From the NCBI RefSeq assembly GCF_037479095.1, contig NZ_JBBGZW010000001.1, forward strand, positions 4,216,001 through 4,280,000: a DNA stretch of 64,000 nucleotides, written 5' to 3'. The notes under the pieces were generated by a model. That model did no database searches and was not told the origin of the DNA. It saw only the letters and a program-made list of their open reading frames with translations. The translations under genes and the position numbers were made by a program. The DNA is from Pantoea nemavictus. GTDB taxonomy: Bacteria > Pseudomonadota > Gammaproteobacteria > Enterobacterales > Enterobacteriaceae. The first letter of the stretch is position 1, and every line of letters starts with the position of its first letter. This document shows positions 36,545 through 45,524 of the stretch, in pieces.

Positions 36545-38062
36545 CTAAAGTTTCACGTGACTGCGCATCATTAAGCGGAATAAGCGCAGCCTGCCACGCA
36601 TAAATCGCGTCTTTACCACCGCTTGTGCTCTGCCGCGATCGCCAAGCGCCAGCGTCAGATCTTCACCCGAGCGCCAGACCGGCCAATCCACGGCTCCGGG
36701 CAAATGCGAGCTAAATTCGCTGGCCTCCCGTGCGAAGGTGACCCAATAGCGGCTCACCTCAGCGGCAAACGCTTTATCCTGCTCGCTGTAAGTGCGTTCA
36801 GCCACCGGCGTAAGCGTATCGAGCGTGTTGAAGACATAGGGGATTTCATTGCCATGCCAGGTGCCATGCGGATAAAGGTCACGGGCATTTTCTGAGACGT
36901 AATCAAACCAGTAGCGCCAGGCAGGCAAGCCGATTTTGTGCTGTGCCTGCGCAACGATAAACGGCAACACGGTAAAAGCCATATCGCGCGCCACTGCACG
37001 TCCTAGCAGCGCGTCATCGTGGAGGTCGTAAAGCCATTTCATCAGGCGATAACTGACGCGGTTTTTGCTGCGCATCTGTTTCAATACGGCGGTGGCATCA
37101 ACACCAAAATAGTCCAGCACGCTGGCCTCATCGCTGTTGCTGCCAATCATTAAAGGGATGCGATGCTGTTTGCCGCTCATAAAGGTATTCAACATCGGCG
37201 TGGGCAGTACGGCATCACCGCTGATCGGCACGGGACCGAGCGCTAACGGACGTTCCAGCGGCCAAAATTGGTCGGCAGCCAGTTCGCGCAGCTGTTCTGC
37301 GCTGGCATTTTCTGGCAAACCAAAATGGGCGGCAACCTGCAGTCCCAGCTGTTGTGCCTGCTGTTTAGGCATATCCGGCAAGCTGTAGGCGCTCTGCACA
37401 ATGCCTTTGTGAAACAGCCCTTCAGCCAGTGGAGAGCAGCACAGTGAGAGCACGCTGCGCGCGCCAGATGATTCACCGAACAAGGTAATGTTGTGACGAT
37501 CGCCACCAAAGGCGGGAATATTGCGCTGAATCCACTGCAAGGCGGCAATCTGATCGAGCAAGGCAAAGTTGTTGATCACGCCGCCTGCCGGGTATTGCGC
37601 ATCCAACGCGGGATGAGAAAAGAAACCGAAATGGCCCAGGCGATAGTTTAGCGTCACCACCACCACGCCTTGTGCCGCCAGCGCTTTGCCACGATAGGGA
37701 TCAAGATTGCCCGCACCAATAGTAAAACCCCCGCCGTGTAACCAAACCATCACAGGCAGCGGTCGCGATGGCTCAACATCGGGGGTCCAGACATTCAGGT
37801 ACAGGCAATCTTCACTTAAGCGGCCAGGATCGCCACCGCCGGCAGCCACGCAATAGTTATGATTCTGCCAGCTCGCAGCGCCCCATTCGGTGGCATCGCG
37901 CACCTCTTGCCAGGGTTGCACCGGCTGCGGCGGTCGCCAGCGTAATGCACCGACCGGTGCTGCGGCGTACGGTATTCCCTTGAAGACAAAAAGATCTTCA
38001 TCCATTAGGCCTCTGAGTTCACCTTCTGCGGTCATGATCCTCAGACGTCGTTCATTATTCAT
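36545..38062 (-). CDS. Type-B carboxylesterase
   Basis: Alpha/beta-hydrolase esterase, 505 residues, no obvious signal peptide. Signature 2 is present as EDCLYLNVWTP (about 84-94), the oxyanion loop as WLHGGGFTIGAG (about 108-119), and the nucleophile as FGESSGARSVL (Ser near 195; Ser replaces the usual Ala in GESAG). The catalytic acid is probably the Glu/Asp in IGSNSDEASV and the His in PHGTWHGNEIPYVF. It resembles PnbA-type p-nitrobenzyl esterases. Natural ester substrate unknown. It stands alone; the gap of 213 bases before it carries the chemoreceptor promoter. Confidence 0.88.
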   Translation of the reverse strand: MNNERRLRIMTAEGELRGLMDEDLFVFKGIPYAAAPVGALRWRPPQPVQPWQEVRDATEWGAASWQNHNYCVAAGGGDPGRLSEDCLYLNVWTPDVEPSRPLPVMVWLHGGGFTIGAGNLDPYRGKALAAQGVVVVTLNYRLGHFGFFSHPALDAQYPAGGVINNFALLDQIAALQWIQRNIPAFGGDRHNITLFGESSGARSVLSLCCSPLAEGLFHKGIVQSAYSLPDMPKQQAQQLGLQVAAHFGLPENASAEQLRELAADQFWPLERPLALGPVPISGDAVLPTPMLNTFMSGKQHRIPLMIGSNSDEASVLDYFGVDATAVLKQMRSKNRVSYRLMKWLYDLHDDALLGRAVARDMAFTVLPFIVAQAQHKIGLPAWRYWFDYVSENARDLYPHGTWHGNEIPYVFNTLDTLTPVAERTYSEQDKAFAAEVSRYWVTFAREASEFSSHLPGAVDWPVWRSGEDLTLALGDRGRAQAVVKTRFMRGRLRLFRLMMRSHVKL

Positions 38063-38254
38063 CTCGGGTTCCCTGATAAAGCATCATTCCATTATTTGCA
38101 GGCCTTGAGTGAATGTCCATGTTCTGAAAGCATTTGCAGATTAAGCCGAAACGCGGCGTGAATCTTTGAACAACTCCATCAAATATTTTGGTTAACCTTA
38201 TCAAGGCCATTTGTTCTAAGGTTACAAGTTAACCTGGCGCGACGGAGAAACAGC

Positions 38255-38689
38255 ATGTTTGGTGGCATTAATCAGATGTTCAACCGGATGTGTGATCACC
38301 CGGACTTCGGTAAGCTGCTGTTACGTTTGACGTTTGGCGGACTACTGCTGTTTCATGGTGCATTCAAAGTGGTACATGGCGTTGGCTGGATCGCGCACAT
38401 GCTTGCCGTCAAAGGGATGCCAGGTTTCATCGCTTACGGTGCTTACATCGGGGAAATAGCGGCGCCAGTAATGGTAATTATCGGATTAATGACCCGCCCG
38501 GCGGCGTTCATTATTGCGGTGAATATGATCGTCGCGACACTGCTGGTAAAAATGGGCGCCATCTGGCATCGCACGGATGTCGGTGCCTGGGCCCTGGAAA
38601 CAGAAGCTCTTTACCTGCTTGGCGCGCTGGCCATTATGTTTTTGGGTGCTGGGAAGTACACGCTGGTGCGTGATTCGCGCTTGCAATAA
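38255..38689 (+). CDS. DoxX family membrane protein
   Basis: Inner-membrane protein, 144 residues, four helices. The family pattern is clear: LLLRLTFGGLLLFHGAFKVV near the N-terminus, then YIGEIAAPVMVIIGLMTRPA and ALYLLGALAIMFLGAGKY. Family members are described as quinol-oxidase-associated or redox-stress proteins; nothing here shows the role. It is divergent from the esterase, gap 192 bases. Confidence 0.85.
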   Translation: MFGGINQMFNRMCDHPDFGKLLLRLTFGGLLLFHGAFKVVHGVGWIAHMLAVKGMPGFIAYGAYIGEIAAPVMVIIGLMTRPAAFIIAVNMIVATLLVKMGAIWHRTDVGAWALETEALYLLGALAIMFLGAGKYTLVRDSRLQ

Positions 38690-38758
38690 CGACAAGAAAA
38701 GCAGCCGGTCTGCTGAAGTGAGACTGCCACTTCACAGACCGGCTCTATTATTTACGCA

Positions 38759-40096
38759 TTACGCCACGCCGCAGCGATCCAGACTGCGCTGCTGCATTTG
38801 CTGATACAACGCCATTTCATCCTGCACCGCGCTACCCAACGCCCGTTCAAAATCGGCTCGACTGGCATTGCCTGCGCTGCGTGCCTGCGCCACATCGCCG
38901 AGATTAGATTGGAAAATCCCCGCCGCGCTAACCGGTAAGAAATCCTCATAGACAATCGGTTCAGCGGTTAAACGCGCTTCAGCCAGCAATTGCGCGACGC
39001 TTTCACCCGCACGCGGTGGCTGATGCTCGCCTTTTTCGGTCAGTCGATAGCGGAACCACGCCAGCTGCTGTTCGCGCAACACGGTTTCATCATCCGGAAA
39101 ATCACGGAATACGGCGCTGAGATGCTGCTGATGCTGCTGGTTATCACTGCCGGTGCCGGCTTCAGCCAGCAGACGATCGTAAAGCGCGCGCCCTTGCGGC
39201 GTCAGTGCCGCACCGCGTTGCTCAATTTCACCGAAGCGCGCGGTGTGCGTGCCTGGCGTGCCATCGTTGAAATGTACCGTCTCTTCTAATGCTTTAAAGC
39301 TGGTCTGGCGCAGCAAAATAGGCACCTGACGCGATGGCGGGCCTTCAATCAGGGTCTTGGGATCGATGCCGCGCGAGGGCATCAGCGCTTGCACGCGATC
39401 GATATCCAGCGTACGCGGCGTCAAATGGTTGATATGGCAACCGCGGAAACAAACCACATCGGCAATCAGGCGGTGCTGTTGGCTCAACGCGCGATAAGTG
39501 GCGCTGTCCACCGTGGTATGCGCATGCCAGCGGAAGGTTTCCAGCGCTTCCTGCACAAAGCGAGCCGCGTCAGCCGCGTTTAAGCCGCCCTGCTGCTGAT
39601 GTTGGCTAATCAAGGCGCGACAGCCGGGTGTAAAGATGTCGCGCGCGGCGAGAATCGCAGCGGCTTTTTCGCGCAGTGCTTCGTCATCAATCAATTCGAG
39701 GCGCAACAATGAGGTGAAGACGCGGAACGGATTATGGCGCAGGGCGCGATCGCTAACCGGACGAAATGCCGTCGAATGCACCGGCACGCCAGCCTGCGAC
39801 AAATCGTAATAACCGACCGCTTCCATACCCATGACGGCGAACATCTGGCGTAGCGTATTAAGTTCATCAGCCTTGCCGACGCGAATCGCACCGTGGCGCT
39901 CGACGCTCAGTCGGCTCAGTTCATCCGCCGCCGAGAGGCGATTTTTTAACGCCGGATTGGCTTCCAGCGTACGGTCATTAACAGCGGTGACCAACTGCGT
40001 CAGCGTGCCGTATTGCGGCACTTCCTGCTGATACATGGTCGACATGGAGTGGGAGAACAGCGTGCGGATGGCATCACTGCTGAGAAAGTTAGGCAT
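38759..40096 (-). CDS. ydcJ: 2-oxoadipate dioxygenase/decarboxylase HglS (YdcJ, DUF1338)
   Basis: Cytoplasmic Fe(II) enzyme of the VOC-like DUF1338 family, about 445 residues, which in characterised members turns 2-oxoadipate into D-2-hydroxyglutarate in lysine catabolism. It aligns along its length with E. coli YdcJ: MYQQEVPQYGTLTQLV, SYYDLSQAGVPVHSTAFRP-like block (here YYDLSQAGVPVHSTAFRP), GCHINHLTPRTLDIDRVQ, and EDFLPVSAAGIFQSNL. The ligand His occurs in RHGAIRVG and INHLTPR. The start has GTG-ATG-ATG-ATG in a row (40105-40094); I take the last ATG, 8 bases from AAGG. It is a single gene without other lysine-degradation genes nearby. Confidence 0.87.
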   Translation of the reverse strand: MPNFLSSDAIRTLFSHSMSTMYQQEVPQYGTLTQLVTAVNDRTLEANPALKNRLSAADELSRLSVERHGAIRVGKADELNTLRQMFAVMGMEAVGYYDLSQAGVPVHSTAFRPVSDRALRHNPFRVFTSLLRLELIDDEALREKAAAILAARDIFTPGCRALISQHQQQGGLNAADAARFVQEALETFRWHAHTTVDSATYRALSQQHRLIADVVCFRGCHINHLTPRTLDIDRVQALMPSRGIDPKTLIEGPPSRQVPILLRQTSFKALEETVHFNDGTPGTHTARFGEIEQRGAALTPQGRALYDRLLAEAGTGSDNQQHQQHLSAVFRDFPDDETVLREQQLAWFRYRLTEKGEHQPPRAGESVAQLLAEARLTAEPIVYEDFLPVSAAGIFQSNLGDVAQARSAGNASRADFERALGSAVQDEMALYQQMQQRSLDRCGVA

Positions 40097-40184
40097 CATC
40101 ATCACCTTGGTCTACAGGGTTGTTGCTACTGTAGATCAACCCTTTAACTGCGGGTAACAATTTCGTGGAACTGTGATCGCCTTG

Positions 40185-41519
40185 TCACTCAACGACGTTT
40201 GCCTGGTCACCATAACGACACTTCAGCACCAGCATGATGGTGGTTAACACCGCTGGGATCGCCAGCAGCAGGAAGATTTGGCTGAACGACCAGCCGAGCG
40301 TTAACAACTCTGCGCCAACGAATGCGCTGATAATGGCGCCGACACGCCCCACGCCGTGCATCCAGCTGGAACCGGTAGCACGCGCGTGAGTGGGGTAATA
40401 GCTGGCGGAGAGCGCATTCATTCCGGTGTTGGCGCCGTTAAAGCAAAAGCCGCTGCAGAAGGCGATGGCGCTCATTAAGCCGACCTGTGCCGGGGAAAAG
40501 CCGAGTGCCACAATGGCAATTCCGCCACAAAAGTAGATGAGCGCCAGTGCCAGATTGGCGTTGATGCGGTCCATCAGCCAGCCGGCAAACAGCGAGCCGA
40601 TGGTGCCACCCGCCTGATACATCGCGGTGACAATCGCCGCTTCAGTAACCGACATACCAAGCGTGCTGATCAGTGATGGCATCCAGCTACCAATCAAATA
40701 GACAAGAAACAGCCCCATAAAGTAGCCGCCCCACAACATCAAGCTACCAAACAGATAGCGGCGCGACACCACCGTGGCCACCGAGCCGCGGCGCGCAGTC
40801 GGCAATTCAGGACTTTGATAATGACTACCGGGCTTTACGCTGCCCGGCATCATGCGTTCGAGGATGGCGTGAATACGCGCAGCGGGTGCGCGACGGCTAA
40901 TCAGGAAACGGACTGACTCAGGTAAACCGCGCACTAAAAACGGCAGGACGATCAGCGGCAGCACGCCGCCCATCAGCATCACTGAATGCCAGTCGTAGCG
41001 CGGCAGCAGCCAGGAAGCAGCAAAGCCCCCCGTTGCGGCACCAAAGGTAAAGCCGCAGAACACCACGGTGATAATGAAAGAACGACGGCGTTCTGGCGCA
41101 TATTCAGCGACCAATGTGCCGACATTCGGCATTGCGGCTCCGAGCCCTAAACCGGTGAGAAAGCGAAACAGCATCATCTGTTCGATGTTTTGCGCCATCG
41201 CGGTAGCCAGCGTCCACAGGCCAAAAAACAGTACGCTGATAAGAATCATCACGCGGCGCCCGTAACGGTCGGCCAGCGGTCCAGCAACCATGGCACCCAG
41301 CGCCAGCCCAATCAGTGCCGCGCTAATCACCATGCCAAGCTGATGATTGGTGACGCCCCAACTGGCTTTCAGCGTGGGTGCGATAAAGCCCATCAGCGCA
41401 ATATCCATGCCGTCCAGCGCCACCACCACGAAGCACAGCGCAATTAAGCGCTTCTGCCAGCTGCTTAGCGCACTCTTGTTGATAAGCTGGCGAACGTCTA
41501 CTGCTTCAACGCTGGTCAC
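40185..41519 (-). CDS. MFS transporter, aromatic acid:H+ symporter (AAHS, PcaK-like)
   Basis: Inner-membrane 12-TM proton symporter, 444 residues. The AAHS motif DGMDIALMGFIAP (helix 1, Asp pair needed for transport in PcaK) and GPLADRYGRRVMILISVLFF (motif A) are clear, as is FRFLTGLGLGAAMPN. PcaK-type members import 4-hydroxybenzoate or protocatechuate. The gene is divergent from pcaQ, which supports an aromatic substrate. No aromatic-ring enzymes lie in the window. Confidence 0.86.
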   Translation of the reverse strand: MTSVEAVDVRQLINKSALSSWQKRLIALCFVVVALDGMDIALMGFIAPTLKASWGVTNHQLGMVISAALIGLALGAMVAGPLADRYGRRVMILISVLFFGLWTLATAMAQNIEQMMLFRFLTGLGLGAAMPNVGTLVAEYAPERRRSFIITVVFCGFTFGAATGGFAASWLLPRYDWHSVMLMGGVLPLIVLPFLVRGLPESVRFLISRRAPAARIHAILERMMPGSVKPGSHYQSPELPTARRGSVATVVSRRYLFGSLMLWGGYFMGLFLVYLIGSWMPSLISTLGMSVTEAAIVTAMYQAGGTIGSLFAGWLMDRINANLALALIYFCGGIAIVALGFSPAQVGLMSAIAFCSGFCFNGANTGMNALSASYYPTHARATGSSWMHGVGRVGAIISAFVGAELLTLGWSFSQIFLLLAIPAVLTTIMLVLKCRYGDQANVVE

Positions 41520-41840
41520 GTAACGACTCCTGCACTTTTAACCGTTTAGGGCATCAGATTTAGTAAAAAAACGGCGCTAATCATAGCTCATCGTTAACAA
41601 TAACGGGCGAAGTTTTTGAGTGCAATTGAGAATCATTCAAGATTTTTGGCTGCAAGCCCTTGATTATCCGAGTCATGCGGCAAGGGGAAATAATAGTGCT
41701 TACAGTAACAGCAATGAATTCAGGGGGTTAGTTGCTCAAGTCTCTTTGCAGCAATTTTGTTAATATAATTTTGCAGGCAGGTTAACATAATTTCATTTTC
41801 CCCATTGCCGCTACTCGGCAGAACTCATTATGTTGGGCGT
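41520..41840. other. 321-bp divergent region between PcaK-like gene and pcaQ
   Basis: AT-rich promoter region. It holds two direct repeats close to pcaQ (listed separately) and several GTTAAC-type elements (one near 41592). No gene is seen. Confidence 0.5.
41759..41794. promoter_or_regulatory. Tandem direct repeat upstream of pcaQ
   Basis: GTTAATATAATTTT (41759-41772) and GTTAACATAATTTC (41781-41794) agree at 12 of 14 bases and start 22 bases apart, two helical turns. A dimeric regulator, perhaps PcaQ itself, could bind here, or the first may double as a -10 element (TATAAT at 41764-41769). Confidence 0.4.
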
Positions 41841-42761
41841 ATGGACAAAAATATCCTTTTCAATCAGCGCATTCGCTTGCGTCATTTACATACCTTTGTG
41901 GCGGTGGCGCAGCAAGGCACGCTTGGCCGTGCCGCCGAGACGCTTAATCTTAGCCAGCCTGCCCTGTCAAAAACGCTGAACGAGCTGGAGGAGTTGGCGG
42001 GAGCGCGGCTTTTCGAACGTGGTCGACTTGGCGCCCAGTTGACGACTTTGGGCGAACAGTTTCTGATTCACGCGGTAAAAGTGTTGGATGCGCTCAATCA
42101 TGCGGGGCAGAGTTTTAACGCACCGCAGCCGGGACGCCCGGTGGTCATTCGCCTTGGCGCGCTTACCACTGCCGCCATGGGCATGCTGCCGCAGATTCTG
42201 GATCGCTTCCATGAACAGCAGCCGAATACCACCGTGCAGGTGGCGACCTTGCACAACAACGTTTTGCTGGCTGGCTTACGCGCCGGCGAGTTTGATGTCG
42301 GCATTGGCCGCATGGCTGACAGTGAAATGATGGCCGGATTGACCTATGAATTGCTGTTCCTGGAATCACTCAAGTTGGTGGTACGCCCGGATCATCCGCT
42401 GTTGAGTGACAACGTGATGCTTTCACGCGCGATGCAGTGGCCGGTAGTGATTTCTCCTGAAGGTACGGCGCCACGCCGCATTGCCCAGCATATGCTAAAT
42501 GAACAAGGCTGTTCGCTGCCGGCCAACTGCGTGGAAACTTCATCTACGTCGCTGGCACGTCAGCTGGCGCTGCGTTACGACTACGTGTGGTTTGTGCCCT
42601 CTGGCGCGATTAAGGAAGATTTAAATCACGATGCGCTGTGCGCTTTGCCGATTGCGTCGCCGGGACCGGGCGAGCCGGTCGGTATTATTACCCGCAGCGG
42701 CAGCCCTTTAAGCCTGAGCACCGAAGTGTTGATGGCGACCATCCGCAAGTTCCACAGTTAA
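41841..42761 (+). CDS. pcaQ: LysR-family regulator PcaQ
   Basis: Transcription activator, 306 residues, of the protocatechuate-responsive PcaQ branch: NQRIRLRHLHTFVAVAQQGT, LGRAAETLNLSQPALSKTLN (HTH) and GARLFERGRLGAQLT. In other bacteria PcaQ responds to beta-carboxymuconate or muconolactone-type intermediates and activates pca genes. I choose the ATG at 41841, because the preceding 12 in-frame codons have no ribosome site. It is divergent from the PcaK-like gene and ends sharing TTAA with the convergent smrA. Confidence 0.85.
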   Translation: MDKNILFNQRIRLRHLHTFVAVAQQGTLGRAAETLNLSQPALSKTLNELEELAGARLFERGRLGAQLTTLGEQFLIHAVKVLDALNHAGQSFNAPQPGRPVVIRLGALTTAAMGMLPQILDRFHEQQPNTTVQVATLHNNVLLAGLRAGEFDVGIGRMADSEMMAGLTYELLFLESLKLVVRPDHPLLSDNVMLSRAMQWPVVISPEGTAPRRIAQHMLNEQGCSLPANCVETSSTSLARQLALRYDYVWFVPSGAIKEDLNHDALCALPIASPGPGEPVGIITRSGSPLSLSTEVLMATIRKFHS

Positions 42762-43324
42762 CGACTGCGCTTAGCATGGCGTTCGCGGTTTTCGAGCCGC
42801 GCCTGTTCGGTTTTGCGTAACCCGACATACAGTGCACCAGCCCCGCCGTCCTGCGGTTGCGCAGTACAAAATGTCTGAACCTGCTCGAATTCCTGCAGCC
42901 AGCGCGCCAGGTAACTGCGCACAATATTGGCGTGCGACTCATCATCACGCCCTTTGCCGTGCACGATCAGCAGATTGCGTAAACCGTGTTTATTCGCCTG
43001 CAGGATGAAGCTAAACAGCGCCTGACGGCAGGTTTCGACCGGTTGACGCAGCAAATTAAGGCTGGCTTCGGGGGGATATTTGCCTAAGCGAAGCTTGTCC
43101 AGCACCCCTTGCTGGACGCCATCCACCTTATACTCCAGCGGCGTGGTCAGCGGAATAATGTCCAGATAGCCACGCGTTAGAAAATTTTCCTGTTTATCAC
43201 CTTCATGGGGTGCACGCGGAGCTTTCGGCGATGGCGCGCGTAACCATTGGGTGTTAGCGCAATTCTTGAGGGGTGTGACATCACCCATGGCGTCGCGGAA
43301 AAGGTCTTCATCATCAAGGTTCAT
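42758..43324 (-). CDS. smrA: Smr-domain DNA endonuclease SmrA (YdaL)
   Basis: Cytoplasmic nuclease, 188 residues. The C-terminal Smr domain (about 85-175) has the DLR-like start LNLLRQPVETC, the central IVHGKGRDDESHANIVR and the end GGAGALYVGLRK. The N-terminus MNLDDEDLFRDAMGDV matches E. coli YdaL. E. coli SmrA nicks DNA in vitro; its cellular role is unclear. In E. coli it also lies near fnr. Confidence 0.92.
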   Translation of the reverse strand: MNLDDEDLFRDAMGDVTPLKNCANTQWLRAPSPKAPRAPHEGDKQENFLTRGYLDIIPLTTPLEYKVDGVQQGVLDKLRLGKYPPEASLNLLRQPVETCRQALFSFILQANKHGLRNLLIVHGKGRDDESHANIVRSYLARWLQEFEQVQTFCTAQPQDGGAGALYVGLRKTEQARLENRERHAKRSR

Positions 43325-43620
43325 GGTGTTTCCTCTCGCCTGGTGTTTACCTAAGCGTCCATTTCGACGCTAAAGCAAAAGAGTAGCAAAGGATGATTAG
43401 CAATACATCTGTCACTTTTTGCGCTCCAACAGGAACTGAATAGCTGTAAATATGGCAACTAAACGTTCCAGATCAAAAAAGCCATGTCGTTTAAAGCGGC
43501 GCAAACCCGGGAATACCCAGCATTGATGTGGTTTTAAGGGCATTTACTGCTCGGATGAGTTCCCTTCGCGAAGAAAAATGTTAAAATTGACCGCAGTCAA
43601 TAATCATCGAGCGTAACTAT
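43325..43620. other. 296-bp divergent region between smrA and fnr
   Basis: It contains the fnr promoter with an FNR-type box near the start codon (43587-43600) and the smrA promoter on the other side. I see no gene. Confidence 0.5.
43587..43600. promoter_or_regulatory. FNR-type box before fnr
   Basis: TTGAC-CGCA-GTCAA is a perfect palindrome in the FNR format (TTGAT-N4-ATCAA), centred 27 bases before the ATG. E. coli fnr is autorepressed from a site overlapping its promoter, so the same is likely here. Confidence 0.7.
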
Positions 43621-44373
43621 ATGATCCCGGAAAAACGCAGCATACGACGTATTCAGTCTGGCGGTTGTGCCATCCATTGCCAGGATTGCAGTATCAGCCA
43701 ATTGTGTATTCCCTTCACGCTGAACGAGCACGAACTGGATCAGCTGGATAATATTATTGAGCGCAAAAAGCCGATTCAGAAAGGCCAGACGCTGTTCAAA
43801 GCCGGTGATGAATTGAAATCCCTTTACGCTATTCGTTCCGGTTCCATCAAAAGCTATACCATTACTGAACAAGGTGATGAGCAAATTACTGGCTTCCATC
43901 TGGCAGGCGATTTGGTGGGTTTTGACGCGATTGTTGGCGCCAAACATCCTAGCTTCGCACAAGCGCTGGAAACCTCGATGGTGTGTGAAATCCCCTTCGA
44001 AACCCTTGACGATCTCTCAGGTAAAATGCCCGCCCTGCGTCAGCAAATGATGCGTTTGATGAGCGGCGAGATTAAAGGCGATCAGGATATGATTTTGCTG
44101 CTGTCGAAGAAGAATGCCGAAGAGCGCCTGGCGGCTTTTGTCTGGAACCTGTCGCGCCGTTTCGGCCAGCGCGGTTTCTCGCAGCGCGAATTCCGTCTGA
44201 CCATGACGCGTGGCGACATTGGTAACTACCTGGGACTAACCGTAGAAACCATTAGCCGTCTGCTCGGTCGCTTCCAGAAAAGTGGCATGCTTGCCGTTAA
44301 AGGCAAATATATCACCATTGAGAACCACGCTTTACTGGCAGAACTCGCTGGCCAGACTGAACAAGCCGCGTAG
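43621..44373 (+). CDS. fnr: FNR, oxygen-responsive global regulator
   Basis: Cytoplasmic CRP-family regulator, 250 residues, same length as E. coli FNR. The [4Fe-4S] ligands are intact: Cys 20, 23 and 29 in [14 protein letters not shown] (Cys 16 precedes them) and the fourth in [10 protein letters not shown] near 122. The HTH is [20 protein letters not shown] with the recognition residues E, S and R present. A palindrome before the gene suggests self-repression. uspE follows after 117 bases, as in E. coli. Confidence 0.97.
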   Translation: MIPEKRSIRRIQSGGCAIHCQDCSISQLCIPFTLNEHELDQLDNIIERKKPIQKGQTLFKAGDELKSLYAIRSGSIKSYTITEQGDEQITGFHLAGDLVGFDAIVGAKHPSFAQALETSMVCEIPFETLDDLSGKMPALRQQMMRLMSGEIKGDQDMILLLSKKNAEERLAAFVWNLSRRFGQRGFSQREFRLTMTRGDIGNYLGLTVETISRLLGRFQKSGMLAVKGKYITIENHALLAELAGQTEQAA

Positions 44374-44490
44374 TTCTGTGCCGGGTCAGTAAAAGTTATT
44401 TTATTGATCCGGCAACAACTTTTCCGCTTCTGCCCTACGTAAACTTAGGCTATCTTTAATCCAACTTGCTTTGGTTTAGGAGATCGGCTT

Positions 44491-45447
44491 ATGTCCCGGT
44501 ACCAAAATATTCTGGTGGCGATTGACGCCCAACAGGATGACCAGCCCGCGCTGCGTCGTGCGGTTTATCTTAATCAGCGTATCGGCGGAAAAATCAAAGC
44601 TTTCCTGCCTATTTACGACTTCTCCTACGAAATGACTACGTTACTGTCACCCGATGAGCGATCCAACATGCGCAAAGGGGTAATTAGTCAACGTACCGAG
44701 TGGATTCGCCAACAGGCCCAGGCTTATCTGGAAGCTGGCGTTGAGATCGAAATCAAAGTGGTATGGCATAACCGCCCTTACGAAGCCATCATCCAGGAGA
44801 TTCTGGCGCATCAGCATGATTTAGTGCTGAAAATGGCGCACCAACACGATCGTCTGGAGGCGGTGATATTCACCCCAACCGATTGGCATCTGTTGCGTAA
44901 ATGCCCATGTCCGGTATGGATGGTGAAAGATCAGGCCTGGCCTGAAGGGGGCAAAGCGGTGGTGGCGGTTAACCTGGCCAGCGAAGAGCCGCATCATGAT
45001 GAGCTGAATCAAAAGTTGATTCGTGAAACGACGCTGCTCGCTGAGATGGTAAATCACACTGAGGTACATTTAGTCGGCGCCTACCCTATTACGCCAATCA
45101 ATATTGCTATTGAACTGCCTGACTTTGATCCTAGCGTTTATAACGATGCGATTCGTGGCCAGCATCTGGTGGCGATGAAAGCGCTGCGCCAGAAATTCTC
45201 GATCAGTGAAGAGTTTACGCATGTGGCAAAAGGTTTGCCCGAGGAAGTGATTCCAGATATCGCTTCGCATCTGGATGCCGGAATTGTGGTGCTGGGTACC
45301 ATTGGCCGCACCGGATTGTCTGCGGCATTCCTGGGCAACACGGCGGAACAGGTGATCGATCATTTGCGCTGTGATTTGCTGGCAATCAAACCGGACGATT
45401 TTAAATCGCCGATTGATTACGATGACGAAGAAGATGAAGACGATTAA
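44491..45447 (+). CDS. uspE: Universal stress protein UspE
   Basis: Cytoplasmic tandem universal-stress protein, 318 residues. Two Usp domains: [20 protein letters not shown] to about 150, and [20 protein letters not shown] onwards. The second ends with the typical [20 protein letters not shown] (ATP-binding-like loop). The tail is very acidic ([10 protein letters not shown]). E. coli UspE affects motility, adhesion and stress resistance. It follows fnr. Confidence 0.94.
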   Translation: MSRYQNILVAIDAQQDDQPALRRAVYLNQRIGGKIKAFLPIYDFSYEMTTLLSPDERSNMRKGVISQRTEWIRQQAQAYLEAGVEIEIKVVWHNRPYEAIIQEILAHQHDLVLKMAHQHDRLEAVIFTPTDWHLLRKCPCPVWMVKDQAWPEGGKAVVAVNLASEEPHHDELNQKLIRETTLLAEMVNHTEVHLVGAYPITPINIAIELPDFDPSVYNDAIRGQHLVAMKALRQKFSISEEFTHVAKGLPEEVIPDIASHLDAGIVVLGTIGRTGLSAAFLGNTAEQVIDHLRCDLLAIKPDDFKSPIDYDDEEDEDD

Positions 45448-45453
45448 ATAAAA

Positions 45454-45479
45454 AAGGACGGCACGCATTGGCCGTCCTT
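45454..45479 (-). terminator. Terminator of pntAB
   Basis: AAGGACGGC (45454-45462) pairs with GCCGTCCTT (45471-45479). Read on the minus strand it runs into TTTTTTATTT, so it ends the leftward pnt operon. Confidence 0.82.
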
Positions 45480-45491
45480 GCTCCTTGCATC

Positions 45492-45519
45492 CAGGGCGGT
45501 GAATCACTTCACCGCCCTG
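45492..45519 (+). terminator. Hairpin, terminator of uspE
   Basis: A 12-bp perfect stem (CAGGGCGGTGAA with its complement, 45508-45519), loop TCAC, followed by CTTGTTTATAG. Confidence 0.65.
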
Positions 45520-45524
45520 CTTGT

